Shown: positions 1 to 6,529 of the stretch, piece after piece
Layout: each line of letters opens with the position of its first letter
Numbering within the stretch: position 1 is the stretch's first letter
Assembly: GCA_025359005.1 (NCBI GenBank)
Contig: JANYHP010000563.1
Coordinates: 1 to 11,565 of the forward strand
DNA: 11,565 nt
Origin: Hyphomicrobiaceae bacterium
GTDB taxonomy: Bacteria; Pseudomonadota; Alphaproteobacteria; Rhizobiales; Hyphomicrobiaceae
Direction of reading: 5' to 3'
Translations under genes and position numbers: made by a program
Notes under the pieces: model-generated
The model's input: the letters and a program-made list of their open reading frames with translations, nothing else
Told to the model about the DNA's origin: nothing
Database searches by the model: none

Positions 1-305
1 CAGTCCTTGGCGCGCTCGTTGAACTTGGCTGCGTGCGGCAATAAACGCTGTGCGATGGCCCGCATGCGTTGCGCCTGCGGATTGTCCTGCGGCAGCAATG
101 CCCGCTTGGCGGCAGCCTGGCGCGTCATCTCGTCGTATTGGACGCCCGCCTGCTGTTCGATGGTGCCAGAGGACACCGCATAGCGGAACACCGACCGGTT
201 GCCGATCGTGACGCCGTCCGGCTCTTTGGCGATGGCTGGCGCGCACACCATGACCGCCGCCAGCACCAGCGCCGTTCCCCGTCGTTTGTTCACGCCCATC
301 CGCAT
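1..305 (-). CDS. M48-family metallopeptidase, N-terminal part (runs off the left edge)
   Basis: The first 101 codons of an exported protein; the rest lies outside the window. Residues 1-26 form a Sec signal peptide: a basic start (MRMGVNKRRG), a hydrophobic core, and a likely cleavage after Ala-Ile-Ala. The mature part has the segment EQQAGVQYDEMTRQA followed by QAQRMRAIAQRLLPHAAKFN. This matches the region ahead of the HEXXH zinc site in periplasmic M48 (Ste24p/YggG-like) peptidases, where a small helix precedes the conserved 'RVRAIAQRL' stretch. The zinc site itself is not in the window, so catalytic competence cannot be judged. The start at 305 is chosen because GGGAG lies 7 bases upstream; an in-frame ATG at 299 is the alternative. 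The family usually works in envelope protein quality control; that role is inferred. The gene is divergent from the DUF482 acyltransferase. Confidence 0.7.
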   Translation of the reverse strand, partial: MRMGVNKRRGTALVLAAVMVCAPAIAKEPDGVTIGNRSVFRYAVSSGTIEQQAGVQYDEMTRQAAAKRALLPQDNPQAQRMRAIAQRLLPHAAKFNERAKD

Positions 306-356
306 CGCGCATCTCCCGAAGTCATCGGCTGAAATTACTGAGGGCCATCGGCCTCT

Positions 357-378
357 GTCCCGCCACCTTGTGGCGGAC
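357..378. repeat. Inverted repeat in the divergent region
   Basis: A hairpin with a perfect 7-base stem (CCGCCAC / GTGGCGG), a CTT loop, and a two-base extension past one bulged C. It lies between the divergent M48 gene and the DUF482 gene, 52 bases upstream of the M48 start. No T-run follows on either strand, so it is not an intrinsic terminator. A possible -10 (TATCAT on the minus strand, about 390-395) lies just upstream of it, so it may be an operator or a leader hairpin of the M48 transcript. No good -35 accompanies that -10. Confidence 0.5.
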
Positions 379-487
379 ATTTGCGCAGCATGATAGCAAA
401 CTTTCCAGTAGTATTGCGAGGCCTTGTATTCGGCGAGTCGAAGACATGTCAGTAGACGGCACGATTGGCCGGTCCCAGGCCCGCGTC

Positions 488-515
488 TTGACCTCAAACA
501 TCCATGCGAGATACG
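488..515 (+). promoter_or_regulatory. Weak candidate promoter for the DUF482 gene
   Basis: TTGACC (488-493) is one base off the sigma-70 -35 consensus. It is followed after 16 bases by GATACG (510-515), which matches the -10 consensus at only three positions. The predicted start of transcription would be near 522, about 37 bases before the gene. This is a pattern match only. Confidence 0.2.
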
Positions 516-558
516 CGCCCACTCCGATCTGGCGCCAGACGCCGCCAGGAGCGCAGGA

Positions 559-1758
559 ATGAGCGTCGGACAGAAGGATCCGTCTTCGGCCACGACACGC
601 CTGGTGGCGGCGATTGGCGACATTCCGGCAGCTGCTTGGGATGCCTTGGCCAATCCCCATTCCGCAATCGCCAACCCGTTTGTCAGTCATGCCTTCCTGA
701 AGGCGCTGGAGGATGCGGGCTGTGTCGGCGGGCGTACCGGCTGGTCGCCGCGTCATATTGTGAGCGAACGACCCGGCCAGATATGCGGGGTGGCGCCGGC
801 CTACCTCAAGAGCCACAGTCAGGGCGAATACGTGTTCGACCACGGTTGGGCGGACGCTTATCAGAGGGCTGGCGGGCAGTATTATCCCAAGCTGCAGGTC
901 GCGGTGCCATTCACGCCGGTGCCGGGGCCGCGGTTGCTGGTCGGGAGCGCTGCGGATGCAGCCGCCGAGCGCGCGGTCCTGGCCAAAGGGGCGATTGCTG
1001 CCGCCCAGCACCTCGGCGCCTCGTCACTGCACGTCACGTTTATCGATAATGCGGCATGGGAGGCGCTCGGCCAGGCCCCCGACGCGCTGTTTTTGCAGCG
1101 CACCGATCAGCAGTTCCACTGGCACAATGGTGGTTATGCAAATTTCGCCGACTTTTTGGCCGCACTTTCATCGCGCAAGCGAAAGACGATCCGCAAAGAG
1201 CGCGAAACGGCGCTAGCGGCTGGCCTCGTCGTGCGGGCTTTGCGCGGTGCCGCGATCACCGAGCGATACTGGGACGCCTTCTTCGCCTTCTACCAGGACA
1301 CGGGTAGTCGCAAATGGGGGCGGCCGTACCTCAATCGCAAGTTCTTTGCGCTGCTCGGCGAACGGATGGCTGATACCTGCCTGCTGCTCGTCGCTGAGCG
1401 CGACGGCATCCCCATCGCCGGGGCGCTGAACCTGATCGGTGGCGATTGCCTTTATGGCCGCTACTGGGGGGCGCTCGAACACCATCCCTGCCTGCACTTC
1501 GAGCTTTGCTATTATCAGGCGATCGAATGGGCGATCGCTGCCGGACTGCCACGCGTGGAGGCTGGTGCGCAGGGTGACCACAAGCTGGCGCGTGGCTATG
1601 TGCCGGTGGCGACGCATTCGCTGCACTGGATCGCCGACCCTGGTTTCCGCCGCGCCGTGGACCGTTATCTGGTGGAGGAGCGCGCGCATATGGCCGAGCA
1701 ACGGGCCATGCTGGCGGAGTATGCGCCCTACCGGAAGTCAGTCGAGGAGCAGGATTAA
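559..1758 (+). CDS. FemAB-like GNAT-fold acyltransferase (DUF482 family)
   Basis: A 399-residue protein that I recognise as the DUF482/FemAB_like family (PF04339), common in Proteobacteria and built on a GNAT acyltransferase fold. Visible marks are the N-terminal NPFVSHAFLKALE segment (about residues 39-51), the basic SSRKRKTIRKERE motif (about 204-216), the FYQDTGSRKWGRPYL segment, GALNLIGGDCLYGRYWG (from about 288), and a C-terminal segment around EAGAQGDHKLARGY. Length is normal for the family. The reaction is not established; relatives of the FemAB type transfer amino acids or acyl groups to cell-wall or lipid acceptors. The start at 559 follows an AGGAG box with 7-base spacing. The frame stays open upstream to 424, but the extra residues do not resemble the family. 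The gene seems to be transcribed alone and is divergent from the M48 gene. Confidence 0.85.
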   Translation: MSVGQKDPSSATTRLVAAIGDIPAAAWDALANPHSAIANPFVSHAFLKALEDAGCVGGRTGWSPRHIVSERPGQICGVAPAYLKSHSQGEYVFDHGWADAYQRAGGQYYPKLQVAVPFTPVPGPRLLVGSAADAAAERAVLAKGAIAAAQHLGASSLHVTFIDNAAWEALGQAPDALFLQRTDQQFHWHNGGYANFADFLAALSSRKRKTIRKERETALAAGLVVRALRGAAITERYWDAFFAFYQDTGSRKWGRPYLNRKFFALLGERMADTCLLLVAERDGIPIAGALNLIGGDCLYGRYWGALEHHPCLHFELCYYQAIEWAIAAGLPRVEAGAQGDHKLARGYVPVATHSLHWIADPGFRRAVDRYLVEERAHMAEQRAMLAEYAPYRKSVEEQD

Positions 1759-2218
1759 GTGCGCACGCAGACCGACGGGCGGTGGCGCTGTCGGCCAAGC
1801 GCTTCGATGGATGAACTCATGCAGTGGACGCAACGCGTACGTGGTGAAGCGGGTGATGTCGAGAGACATTCAAGGCGTGGTACCAACAACCGTTTGCATT
1901 GACCGCTCGTGACGTCCCGGCATTTCGTGAGGGAGCAAATGTGCGATCATCACCCATTTTTGCTTTCCCGGAATTTGGTCGGCGCGCTTGGCGTACGCCA
2001 GATATTCGGGACCGTTGCAAGGCGACGTTTTTTCCATTGGTTGCCGGAAAGGACACCAGATAACCGTCGCGCTGACGGCGCTCAGGTTTCCGGTACCGCA
2101 GATTCTTGGGTTGCCGACGCGCATGCGCGAGGGCGGCCATGACAGCGGCCGAGCCAACGGTTCAGTCGAATGCGCGCCGGTATGAGACATTCACTGCGCA
2201 TTGCAGTCGTGGTCCGGG
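1759..2218. other. 460-base stretch with no convincing gene
   Basis: It lies between the convergent ends of the DUF482 gene and the membrane-anchored unknown gene. Open frames exist on both strands, but none gives a protein I recognise, and they are rich in Arg, Pro and His like random reading of high-GC DNA. The best small candidate is 1939-2142 (+), 67 codons starting MCDHHPFLL after GAGGGAG. I give it low weight. A CCGTC-N5-GACGG inverted repeat sits at 2064-2078 without a T-run. The region looks less GC-rich than the flanking genes, which suits intergenic or decayed DNA. Confidence 0.5.
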
Positions 2219-2950
2219 TCAGGTCAGGGACGTGCGCACGACGACGCGCCAGATTTTGTCGGTGGCTGACGTCCGCTCAGCTCTCGGCAGCGCTTCCAGG
2301 CGATGCCATTCCTTGGCGAAATCGTGCAGCCGGCCAACGCGTGGGCGATAGCCGGCATGCGCTACTTGCAACCGGGCCACGATGGCGGGGTCGGCGAGCG
2401 CACCAATATTTTGCTCGGAAACCACCATCTGCACCAGTCGCGCCACCTCGTCGTGCAGCGCGGATGCGCCGTGGCCGTTCTCGTGCTCGGCGTAGGCTGC
2501 AAACCCAAACAACACGAAATCCTCGCGCACGGCGCGGCCCTGGACGAAATCGAGGTTGGCTTTGGCATCGTGGCCGGTGATGCGATCCTTGCCCTCGTCC
2601 ATCATCATCCGATGGGCGACCGCATCCTTGAGGAGCAGCAGGCCGGGATGGCGCCCGGCCGCGCGCTGTACGCGACTTATCAAGTCGGTGTTGGTGAACA
2701 CGGCCGCGATCGGCTCAGCGCCGCCCTGGGTCACCACGTGGAGCATGATGCCGCCATCGGGCAAGGATTCGAAGCCGTAGAACTCGGTTGCGACGGTGGA
2801 GGAGACCAGATCCTCGCGTTTGAAGGCTATGGCGCTGCGGTGCCGCGACAGGCGGCCGGCCAGAAACCCGAACGATGCGAATAGGCCGCCAAACAACGCC
2901 AACAGGATCCGGGCATGGTCGCCGGTGATTTCGAGACCGAAGATGTTCAC
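2219..2950 (-). CDS. Membrane-anchored protein of unknown function (243 aa)
   Basis: I do not recognise this protein. It has one hydrophobic segment (about residues 14-32, ILLALFGGLFASFGFLAG) followed at once by RLSRHR. By the positive-inside rule this suggests that the short N-terminus is outside and the roughly 205-residue remainder is in the cytoplasm. That part has mixed composition like a folded domain: a beta-rich stretch near 45-90, a helical MMMDEGKDRITGHDAK region near 115-130, and a C-terminal helical part with HDEVARLVQMVV and RVGRLHDFAKEWHRLEALPRAER. The start is GTG at 2950, supported by GGGGGA 7 bases upstream. It lies 266 bases downstream of lexA on the same strand; I found no LexA box before it, so SOS control is not indicated. 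Clear coding character but unknown role. Confidence 0.65.
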   Translation of the reverse strand: MNIFGLEITGDHARILLALFGGLFASFGFLAGRLSRHRSAIAFKREDLVSSTVATEFYGFESLPDGGIMLHVVTQGGAEPIAAVFTNTDLISRVQRAAGRHPGLLLLKDAVAHRMMMDEGKDRITGHDAKANLDFVQGRAVREDFVLFGFAAYAEHENGHGASALHDEVARLVQMVVSEQNIGALADPAIVARLQVAHAGYRPRVGRLHDFAKEWHRLEALPRAERTSATDKIWRVVVRTSLT

Positions 2951-3216
2951 GCGCCGATCCCCCAGTCCAATGCTTCAGATCCGGAGGCACTGCCAGATTG
3001 GCCCATGGTTCCCCAACCTAGTGTTCGGTCGCAAATATGAGAGACCCACTTTTCGTCATGCTGGCTCTGGGTTGGCGTCCTGGATGACCTGCGGCTGGCG
3101 CCCACGACACAGTTGAGCCTACTGTTCTTGTTGCTTTGGGTCCCTGACTGCATGGAGATGACGAGGCAAGTGGGTGCCATCGGGCTGCGTTGCAAGCCTG
3201 GTGGGCCGTGTGCCCG

Positions 3217-3987
3217 TCAGTATTTGCGGATCAAGCCGACCAGCCGCCCCTGAATATCGACCTGGTCGGGCCCGAAGATGCGCGTCTCATATTTTGGATT
3301 GGCCGCTTCCAGTGCGACAGAGGCGCCCTTCTTGCGCAGGCGCTTCAGCGTCGCCTCTTCTTTTTCAACGAGCGCCACGATGATGTCGCCGTTGTTCGCC
3401 GTATCCTGACGCCGGATGATGACGATGTCGCCCTCGTGGATACCTGCGTCGATCATCGAATCGCCCTTCACCTCCAACGCGAAGTGTTCGCCCGATCCCA
3501 GCATGTCGGGTGGACAGGTAATATCCGCCGCGTGGTTTTGGATGGCGCTGATCGGCACCCCGGCGGCGATGCGCCCCATCAGGGGTACGCCAATCCCACC
3601 GCCACCGGAGACCGGGCCGGCGTAACCCGCCAGAGCTGCTGTCGCCGGCGTTCTCTTGCCGCCACCCTCGATTACGTTGGGCTGAAAGCTCGTGAGGCGC
3701 TGTTGCGCATTCTCGGAAAACCCGCCTGCCCCGGAGCCGGGCTGACTGGACACCGATTGTGGCCCGGCCGACGCTTCCGGCATCTTGAGGATTTCCAAGG
3801 CTCTGGCGCGATGGGGAAGCCGGCGAATAAAGCCGCGTTCCTCCAGTGCCGTGATCAGTCGATGAATGCCCGATTTTGATTTCAGATCGAGCGCCTCCTT
3901 CATTTCGTCGAACGACGGGGGGACGCCGCTTTCCTGAAGGCGAGCATGGATCAGCATCAAAAGTTCTTTTTGCTTGGCTGTGAGCAT
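3217..3987 (-). CDS. lexA: LexA, SOS-response repressor/autoprotease
   Basis: A 256-residue LexA that represses DNA-damage genes and cleaves itself when RecA filaments form. The N-terminal winged helix (residues 1-65: MLTAKQKELLMLIH..., GVPPSFDEMK, SKSGIHRLITALEE) is of the alphaproteobacterial type. A long Gly/Ser/Pro linker (about 70-135) makes it longer than the 202-residue E. coli protein. The S24 peptidase domain has the cleavage bond Ala142-Gly143 in RIAAGVP, the nucleophile Ser177 in GDSM, and the general base Lys215 in ATLKR. All key residues are intact. The start at 3987 matches the family N-terminus; an in-frame start at 4023 would add 12 unrelated residues. The ribosome site is poor. 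The gene lies downstream of moaC-moeA but has its own SOS-box promoter. Confidence 0.97.
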   Translation of the reverse strand: MLTAKQKELLMLIHARLQESGVPPSFDEMKEALDLKSKSGIHRLITALEERGFIRRLPHRARALEILKMPEASAGPQSVSSQPGSGAGGFSENAQQRLTSFQPNVIEGGGKRTPATAALAGYAGPVSGGGGIGVPLMGRIAAGVPISAIQNHAADITCPPDMLGSGEHFALEVKGDSMIDAGIHEGDIVIIRRQDTANNGDIIVALVEKEEATLKRLRKKGASVALEAANPKYETRIFGPDQVDIQGRLVGLIRKY

Positions 3988-4183
3988 GGTGGTTCCCGTT
4001 CTTCTTGACGCATCGCCGCACAAGAGAGCCTTGCAACAGTCCGATGCAGCGCCGCGAACACGTTCCCGCCTGCGCGCATGCTGCAGGACAGGCCATTCGC
4101 CCTGAACTCACTCGATCCGAAACGGCCCGACGCCCCGTCGCCGGAGTTTTTTGCCTTGCAGGCCGGCCTGACTGCACAAATCG

Positions 4184-4202
4184 AGAACATGATAAGTGTT
4201 CT
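4184..4202. repeat. AGAACA-N7-TGTTCT palindrome overlapping the SOS box
   Basis: A perfect inverted repeat with 6-base arms and a 7-base centre. It shares the GTTC at 4198-4201 with the SOS box and spans the -10 of the lexA promoter. The region therefore has three GTTC/GAAC half-sites in a row, two direct and one inverted. Whether the third is bound by LexA is not known. Confidence 0.5.
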
Positions 4203-4217
4203 TCTGGCGTTCTGCAA
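4189..4217 (-). promoter_or_regulatory. lexA promoter (sigma-70 type)
   Basis: Read on the minus strand, TTGCAG (4217-4212) serves as -35. After a 17-base spacer comes TATCAT (4194-4189), which is one base off the -10 consensus. The -35 matches at only three of six positions, the spacer is ideal, and the SOS box fills the gap between the two elements. Transcription would begin near 4182, leaving a leader of about 195 bases before the lexA ATG. The promoter lies between the moeA stop and lexA, so lexA can be expressed apart from moeA. Confidence 0.65.
4198..4212 (-). promoter_or_regulatory. LexA operator (SOS box, GTTC-N7-GTTC)
   Basis: The plus strand reads GTTCTTCTGGCGTTC, an exact match to the direct-repeat LexA box known from Alphaproteobacteria such as Rhodobacter sphaeroides. 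It overlaps the last base of the -35 and sits within the -35/-10 spacer of the lexA promoter, the classic place for an autorepressor. The half-sites are exact. Function is inferred from the motif and its position. Confidence 0.8.
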
Positions 4218-4282
4218 GTGTTTTTCGCCGTTGGAACGCGGACTTCGGCGGACGAGGGGCGTGACGACGAGTTGGCGACGCG

Positions 4283-5524
4283 TCAGAAGTCGATTGTGAG
4301 GATAGCCACGGGCTCGCCGGCGGGCACGGCTGGGGCGCCGATGGGCCGCACGATCAGGACGTCGGCTGTGGCCAGCGGTGCCAGCAGTGAGCTGTCCTGG
4401 TTTTCGATAGGGGCGACGACACGTTGCCCGCCGGCGCGGGTGACCCAGCGGCCCCGCATGTAGTGGGCGCGCGGGCCGTTGGCTGAGACCGGCACGGCCA
4501 GGGGCGCTTTTTGCGTGGCAAAGGCTGCCACCGGGTGTCCTGCGAGTGCCGCAACCAGCGGAACCAGGAACAGGCGGGCGGTGATCAGCGAGGATACCGG
4601 ATTGCCCGGCAGTCCCAGCACACGTTGCGCGCCGAGCATGCCGAACATCATGGGCTTGCCCGGACGCATGGCGATTTTCCAGAACGCCAGGTCCATGCCG
4701 CGTGCGGCCAGCACCGGGCCGACGAGATCGTGATCGCCGACGGAGGCGCCGCCCAATGTCACCAGGACATCAGCGTCCGCCGCCTGCGCGATTTTTTCCA
4801 TGAGGCTCTCGCGCGTGTCGCGCGCAATGCCAAGCAGCAGGGGGTCACCACCCGCCGTGCGCACCATGGCGGCGACGCCGTAGGGGTTTGAACAGACGAT
4901 CTGATCGCGCGACGGTTGCGTGCCGGGACTGACCAGTTCATCGCCCGTGGCCAGGATCGCAACTTTGGGCCGCCGCCGCACCACGAGGTGGCTATGCCCG
5001 GCGGCGGCGGCCAAGGTTAGGTGGCGCGCGGCCAGCTTTTGCCCGGCCGCGATCAGCACGTCGCCCGCGCCGAAATCGCCGCCGCGTGGGCGGATATGAT
5101 CGGCATCGCATACGGCGGCGTGGATCGTCACGATGTTGCCGTCGACGCTGGAATTCTCCTGGATGGCGATGCCGTCGGCGCCTGATGGGACCGGTGCGCC
5201 GGTGAAGATACGAACCGCCTCGCCGGCGCCAACCGTGCCGGCAAACCCGTGTCCCGCCGCCGACGAGCCGATGACGCGCAGGCGGGCCGGCGCACGCGCG
5301 ACGTCTGATGCGCGTACGGCGTAGCCATCCATGGCGGAGGCTGCGAACGGGGGCTGCGTCAGCCGCGCCACGACCGGCTCTGCGAGGATCGCATCCAGCG
5401 CTGCCAGCAGGTCCAGCGTGCGCGTCCCCGCGAGCGGCGCGGCGCCAGCCAGAACTTGCGCCAGGGCCTCCTCGACAGTCAACGGGCGGTTCGACGGCTC
5501 GGCCACACTCTGCGCGTCAGCCAT
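4283..5524 (-). CDS. moeA: MoeA, molybdopterin molybdotransferase
   Basis: A 413-residue MoeA that inserts molybdate into adenylylated molybdopterin, the last common step of molybdenum cofactor synthesis, in the cytoplasm. Diagnostic motifs: SAMDGYAVR (residues 63-71), RIFTGAPVPSGAD (105-117), ILATGDELV (190-198), TLGGASVGDHD (256-266), MRPGKP (286-291) and GLPGNPVSS (304-312), followed by the C-terminal beta domain. The length is normal and no active-site motif is broken. The ATG at 5524 overlaps the moaC stop in an 8-base ATGGCTGA junction, so the two genes are almost surely translated together. MogA or MoaB, which makes the adenylylated substrate, is not in this window. Confidence 0.96.
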   Translation of the reverse strand: MADAQSVAEPSNRPLTVEEALAQVLAGAAPLAGTRTLDLLAALDAILAEPVVARLTQPPFAASAMDGYAVRASDVARAPARLRVIGSSAAGHGFAGTVGAGEAVRIFTGAPVPSGADGIAIQENSSVDGNIVTIHAAVCDADHIRPRGGDFGAGDVLIAAGQKLAARHLTLAAAAGHSHLVVRRRPKVAILATGDELVSPGTQPSRDQIVCSNPYGVAAMVRTAGGDPLLLGIARDTRESLMEKIAQAADADVLVTLGGASVGDHDLVGPVLAARGMDLAFWKIAMRPGKPMMFGMLGAQRVLGLPGNPVSSLITARLFLVPLVAALAGHPVAAFATQKAPLAVPVSANGPRAHYMRGRWVTRAGGQRVVAPIENQDSSLLAPLATADVLIVRPIGAPAVPAGEPVAILTIDF

Positions 5525-6020
5525 GCGGGGTAACCTTGGACGAAGCCGCTGCGCGGTAGGTGCCGGACTTGCCGCCGACCTTTTCCAGCAACCGGATGGG
5601 GCCGATCGTCATGCCTTTCTCGGCAGCCTTCAACATGTCGTAGACGGTGAGGCAAGCGACGGACACGGCCGCGAGTGCTTCCATCTCGACGCCGGTTTGG
5701 CCCGAGACCTTGACCTCGGCACGCACCCGAATGCCGGGCGGGTTCGTCTCGGGCGCGAGATCGACGGTCGCCTTGGTGATCGCCAGCGGATGGCACAGCG
5801 GGATCAGCTCATGGCAGCGCTTGGCCGCCATGATGCCGGCGATGCGCGCGGTGGCCAGCACGTCCCCCTTCTTGGCGGTGCCGCCGACCACCAGCGCCAG
5901 TGTCGCCGCGGTCATGGCCACGAAGCCTTCGGCGATCGCCGAGCGCTGCGTTGCCGCCTTGTCGGTTACGTCGACCATGACGGCCTCGCCGCGGGCATTC
6001 AGATGGGACAGTTCCGGCAT
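5517..6020 (-). CDS. moaC: MoaC, cyclic pyranopterin monophosphate synthase
   Basis: A 167-residue MoaC. With MoaA it turns GTP into cyclic pyranopterin monophosphate, the first stage of molybdenum cofactor synthesis. Recognised by MVDVTDKAATQRSA (residues 15-28), the lysine pair in GGTAKKGDVL (46-55), GIMAAKRCHELIPLCHPL (62-79), GVEMEALAAVSVACLTVYDM (110-129), the catalytic lysine of KAAEKGM (131-137), and EKVGGKSG (146-153). Length fits the family (about 160). The start at 6020 matches the usual MoaC N-terminus; an upstream TTG at 6047 would add nine unrelated residues. No clear ribosome site is seen. In many Alphaproteobacteria this gene follows trpC; here a small membrane-protein gene precedes it. 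Confidence 0.96.
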   Translation of the reverse strand: MPELSHLNARGEAVMVDVTDKAATQRSAIAEGFVAMTAATLALVVGGTAKKGDVLATARIAGIMAAKRCHELIPLCHPLAITKATVDLAPETNPPGIRVRAEVKVSGQTGVEMEALAAVSVACLTVYDMLKAAEKGMTIGPIRLLEKVGGKSGTYRAAASSKVTPHG

Positions 6021-6104
6021 GAGTACTCGTGTGCGTGAGAAAGCCAAGTTAGCTTCTGAGCCTGCAGCATATACAGGCGAACTTGCAACGCATCATCCAC
6101 GCCT

Positions 6105-6323
6105 TCAGGCGCCTTTTGATTGCGCGGTTCGCCAGCCCCAATAGCCGCCCGCCACACCGCCGAGCACGATTGCTGCAGGGATCACGTAGAAGACCGTCAG
6201 CATCGCCAGGCCCTCATCGTCACCGGTCACGCGGGCGGCCAGAAAGCCAGAGAAAAAGGCCACAACGCCAAGCCCAATCGCGCCCACGATTGCAAATCCC
6301 AGCATCCGGAAAATCCTGGACAT
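6105..6323 (-). CDS. Small two-helix membrane protein of unknown function (72 aa)
   Basis: A short hydrophobic protein with two predicted membrane helices, about residues 6-29 (MLGFAIVGAIGLGVVAFFSG) and 38-61 (LAMLTVFYVIPAAIVLGGVA). A short polar loop with VTGDDEG joins them, and the end is basic (WRTAQSKGA). I do not recognise a family. The start at 6323 is supported by GAGG with 7-base spacing; the frame is open to 6362, but those 13 residues lack a ribosome site. It lies 84 bases upstream of moaC on the same strand and might share its transcript, but nothing ties it to molybdenum. It is divergent from the dehalogenase. Confidence 0.65.
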   Translation of the reverse strand: MSRIFRMLGFAIVGAIGLGVVAFFSGFLAARVTGDDEGLAMLTVFYVIPAAIVLGGVAGGYWGWRTAQSKGA

Positions 6324-6464
6324 CGCGCAACCTCGAACAAAATCTGACTGGTAGTTTTTCAAATGGCAGCGCCACTGTAAAGGTCTTTATACTTTTTGAT
6401 GAAAGTGTCGCGGGATGGCGCCTGTCTGTGGGTCATTTCCGCGCCGCGGCCCGCTACCTGACCA

Positions 6465-6493
6465 TTGGCGGCCGTTGTTGGCTTCGATAGACT
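6465..6493 (+). promoter_or_regulatory. Candidate promoter for the dehalogenase-coaD pair
   Basis: TTGGCG (6465-6470), a 17-base spacer, then TAGACT (6488-6493); each hexamer matches the sigma-70 consensus at four of six positions. Transcription would start near 6500, 30 bases ahead of the dehalogenase ATG. The 206-base divergent region also has an AT-rich patch near 6375-6405 that could hold the promoter of the small membrane gene on the other strand; I could not assign its elements. Confidence 0.3.
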
Positions 6494-6529
6494 CTGGGGA
6501 GACCCGCCCACCACTGGACCCTGCGCCCC

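Noticed and set aside
2064..2078. CCGTC-N5-GACGG repeat as a terminator for the DUF482 gene
   Set aside because: No T-run on either strand, and it lies about 300 bases past the stop codon.
2150..2185. GGTTCAGTCGAATG-like stretch as a tRNA T-arm
   Set aside because: No acceptor, D-arm or anticodon stem could be built around it.
3020..3050. GTTC near 3021 as an SOS box for the membrane-anchored gene
   Set aside because: No second GTTC occurs at the required 7-base spacing.
2947..3195. 82-codon minus-strand frame whose TGA overlaps the GTG start of the membrane-anchored gene
   Set aside because: The coupling-like overlap is attractive, but the start is TTG without a ribosome site and the Ser/Arg/Thr-rich sequence resembles no protein; kept as intergenic.
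3992..4001. Two close GTTC motifs just before the lexA start as a second SOS box
   Set aside because: They are separated by only two bases, not seven, so they do not fit the LexA direct repeat.
3365..4177. 270-codon minus-strand frame overlapping lexA
   Set aside because: Out-of-frame shadow of lexA; the in-frame product has all LexA catalytic residues.
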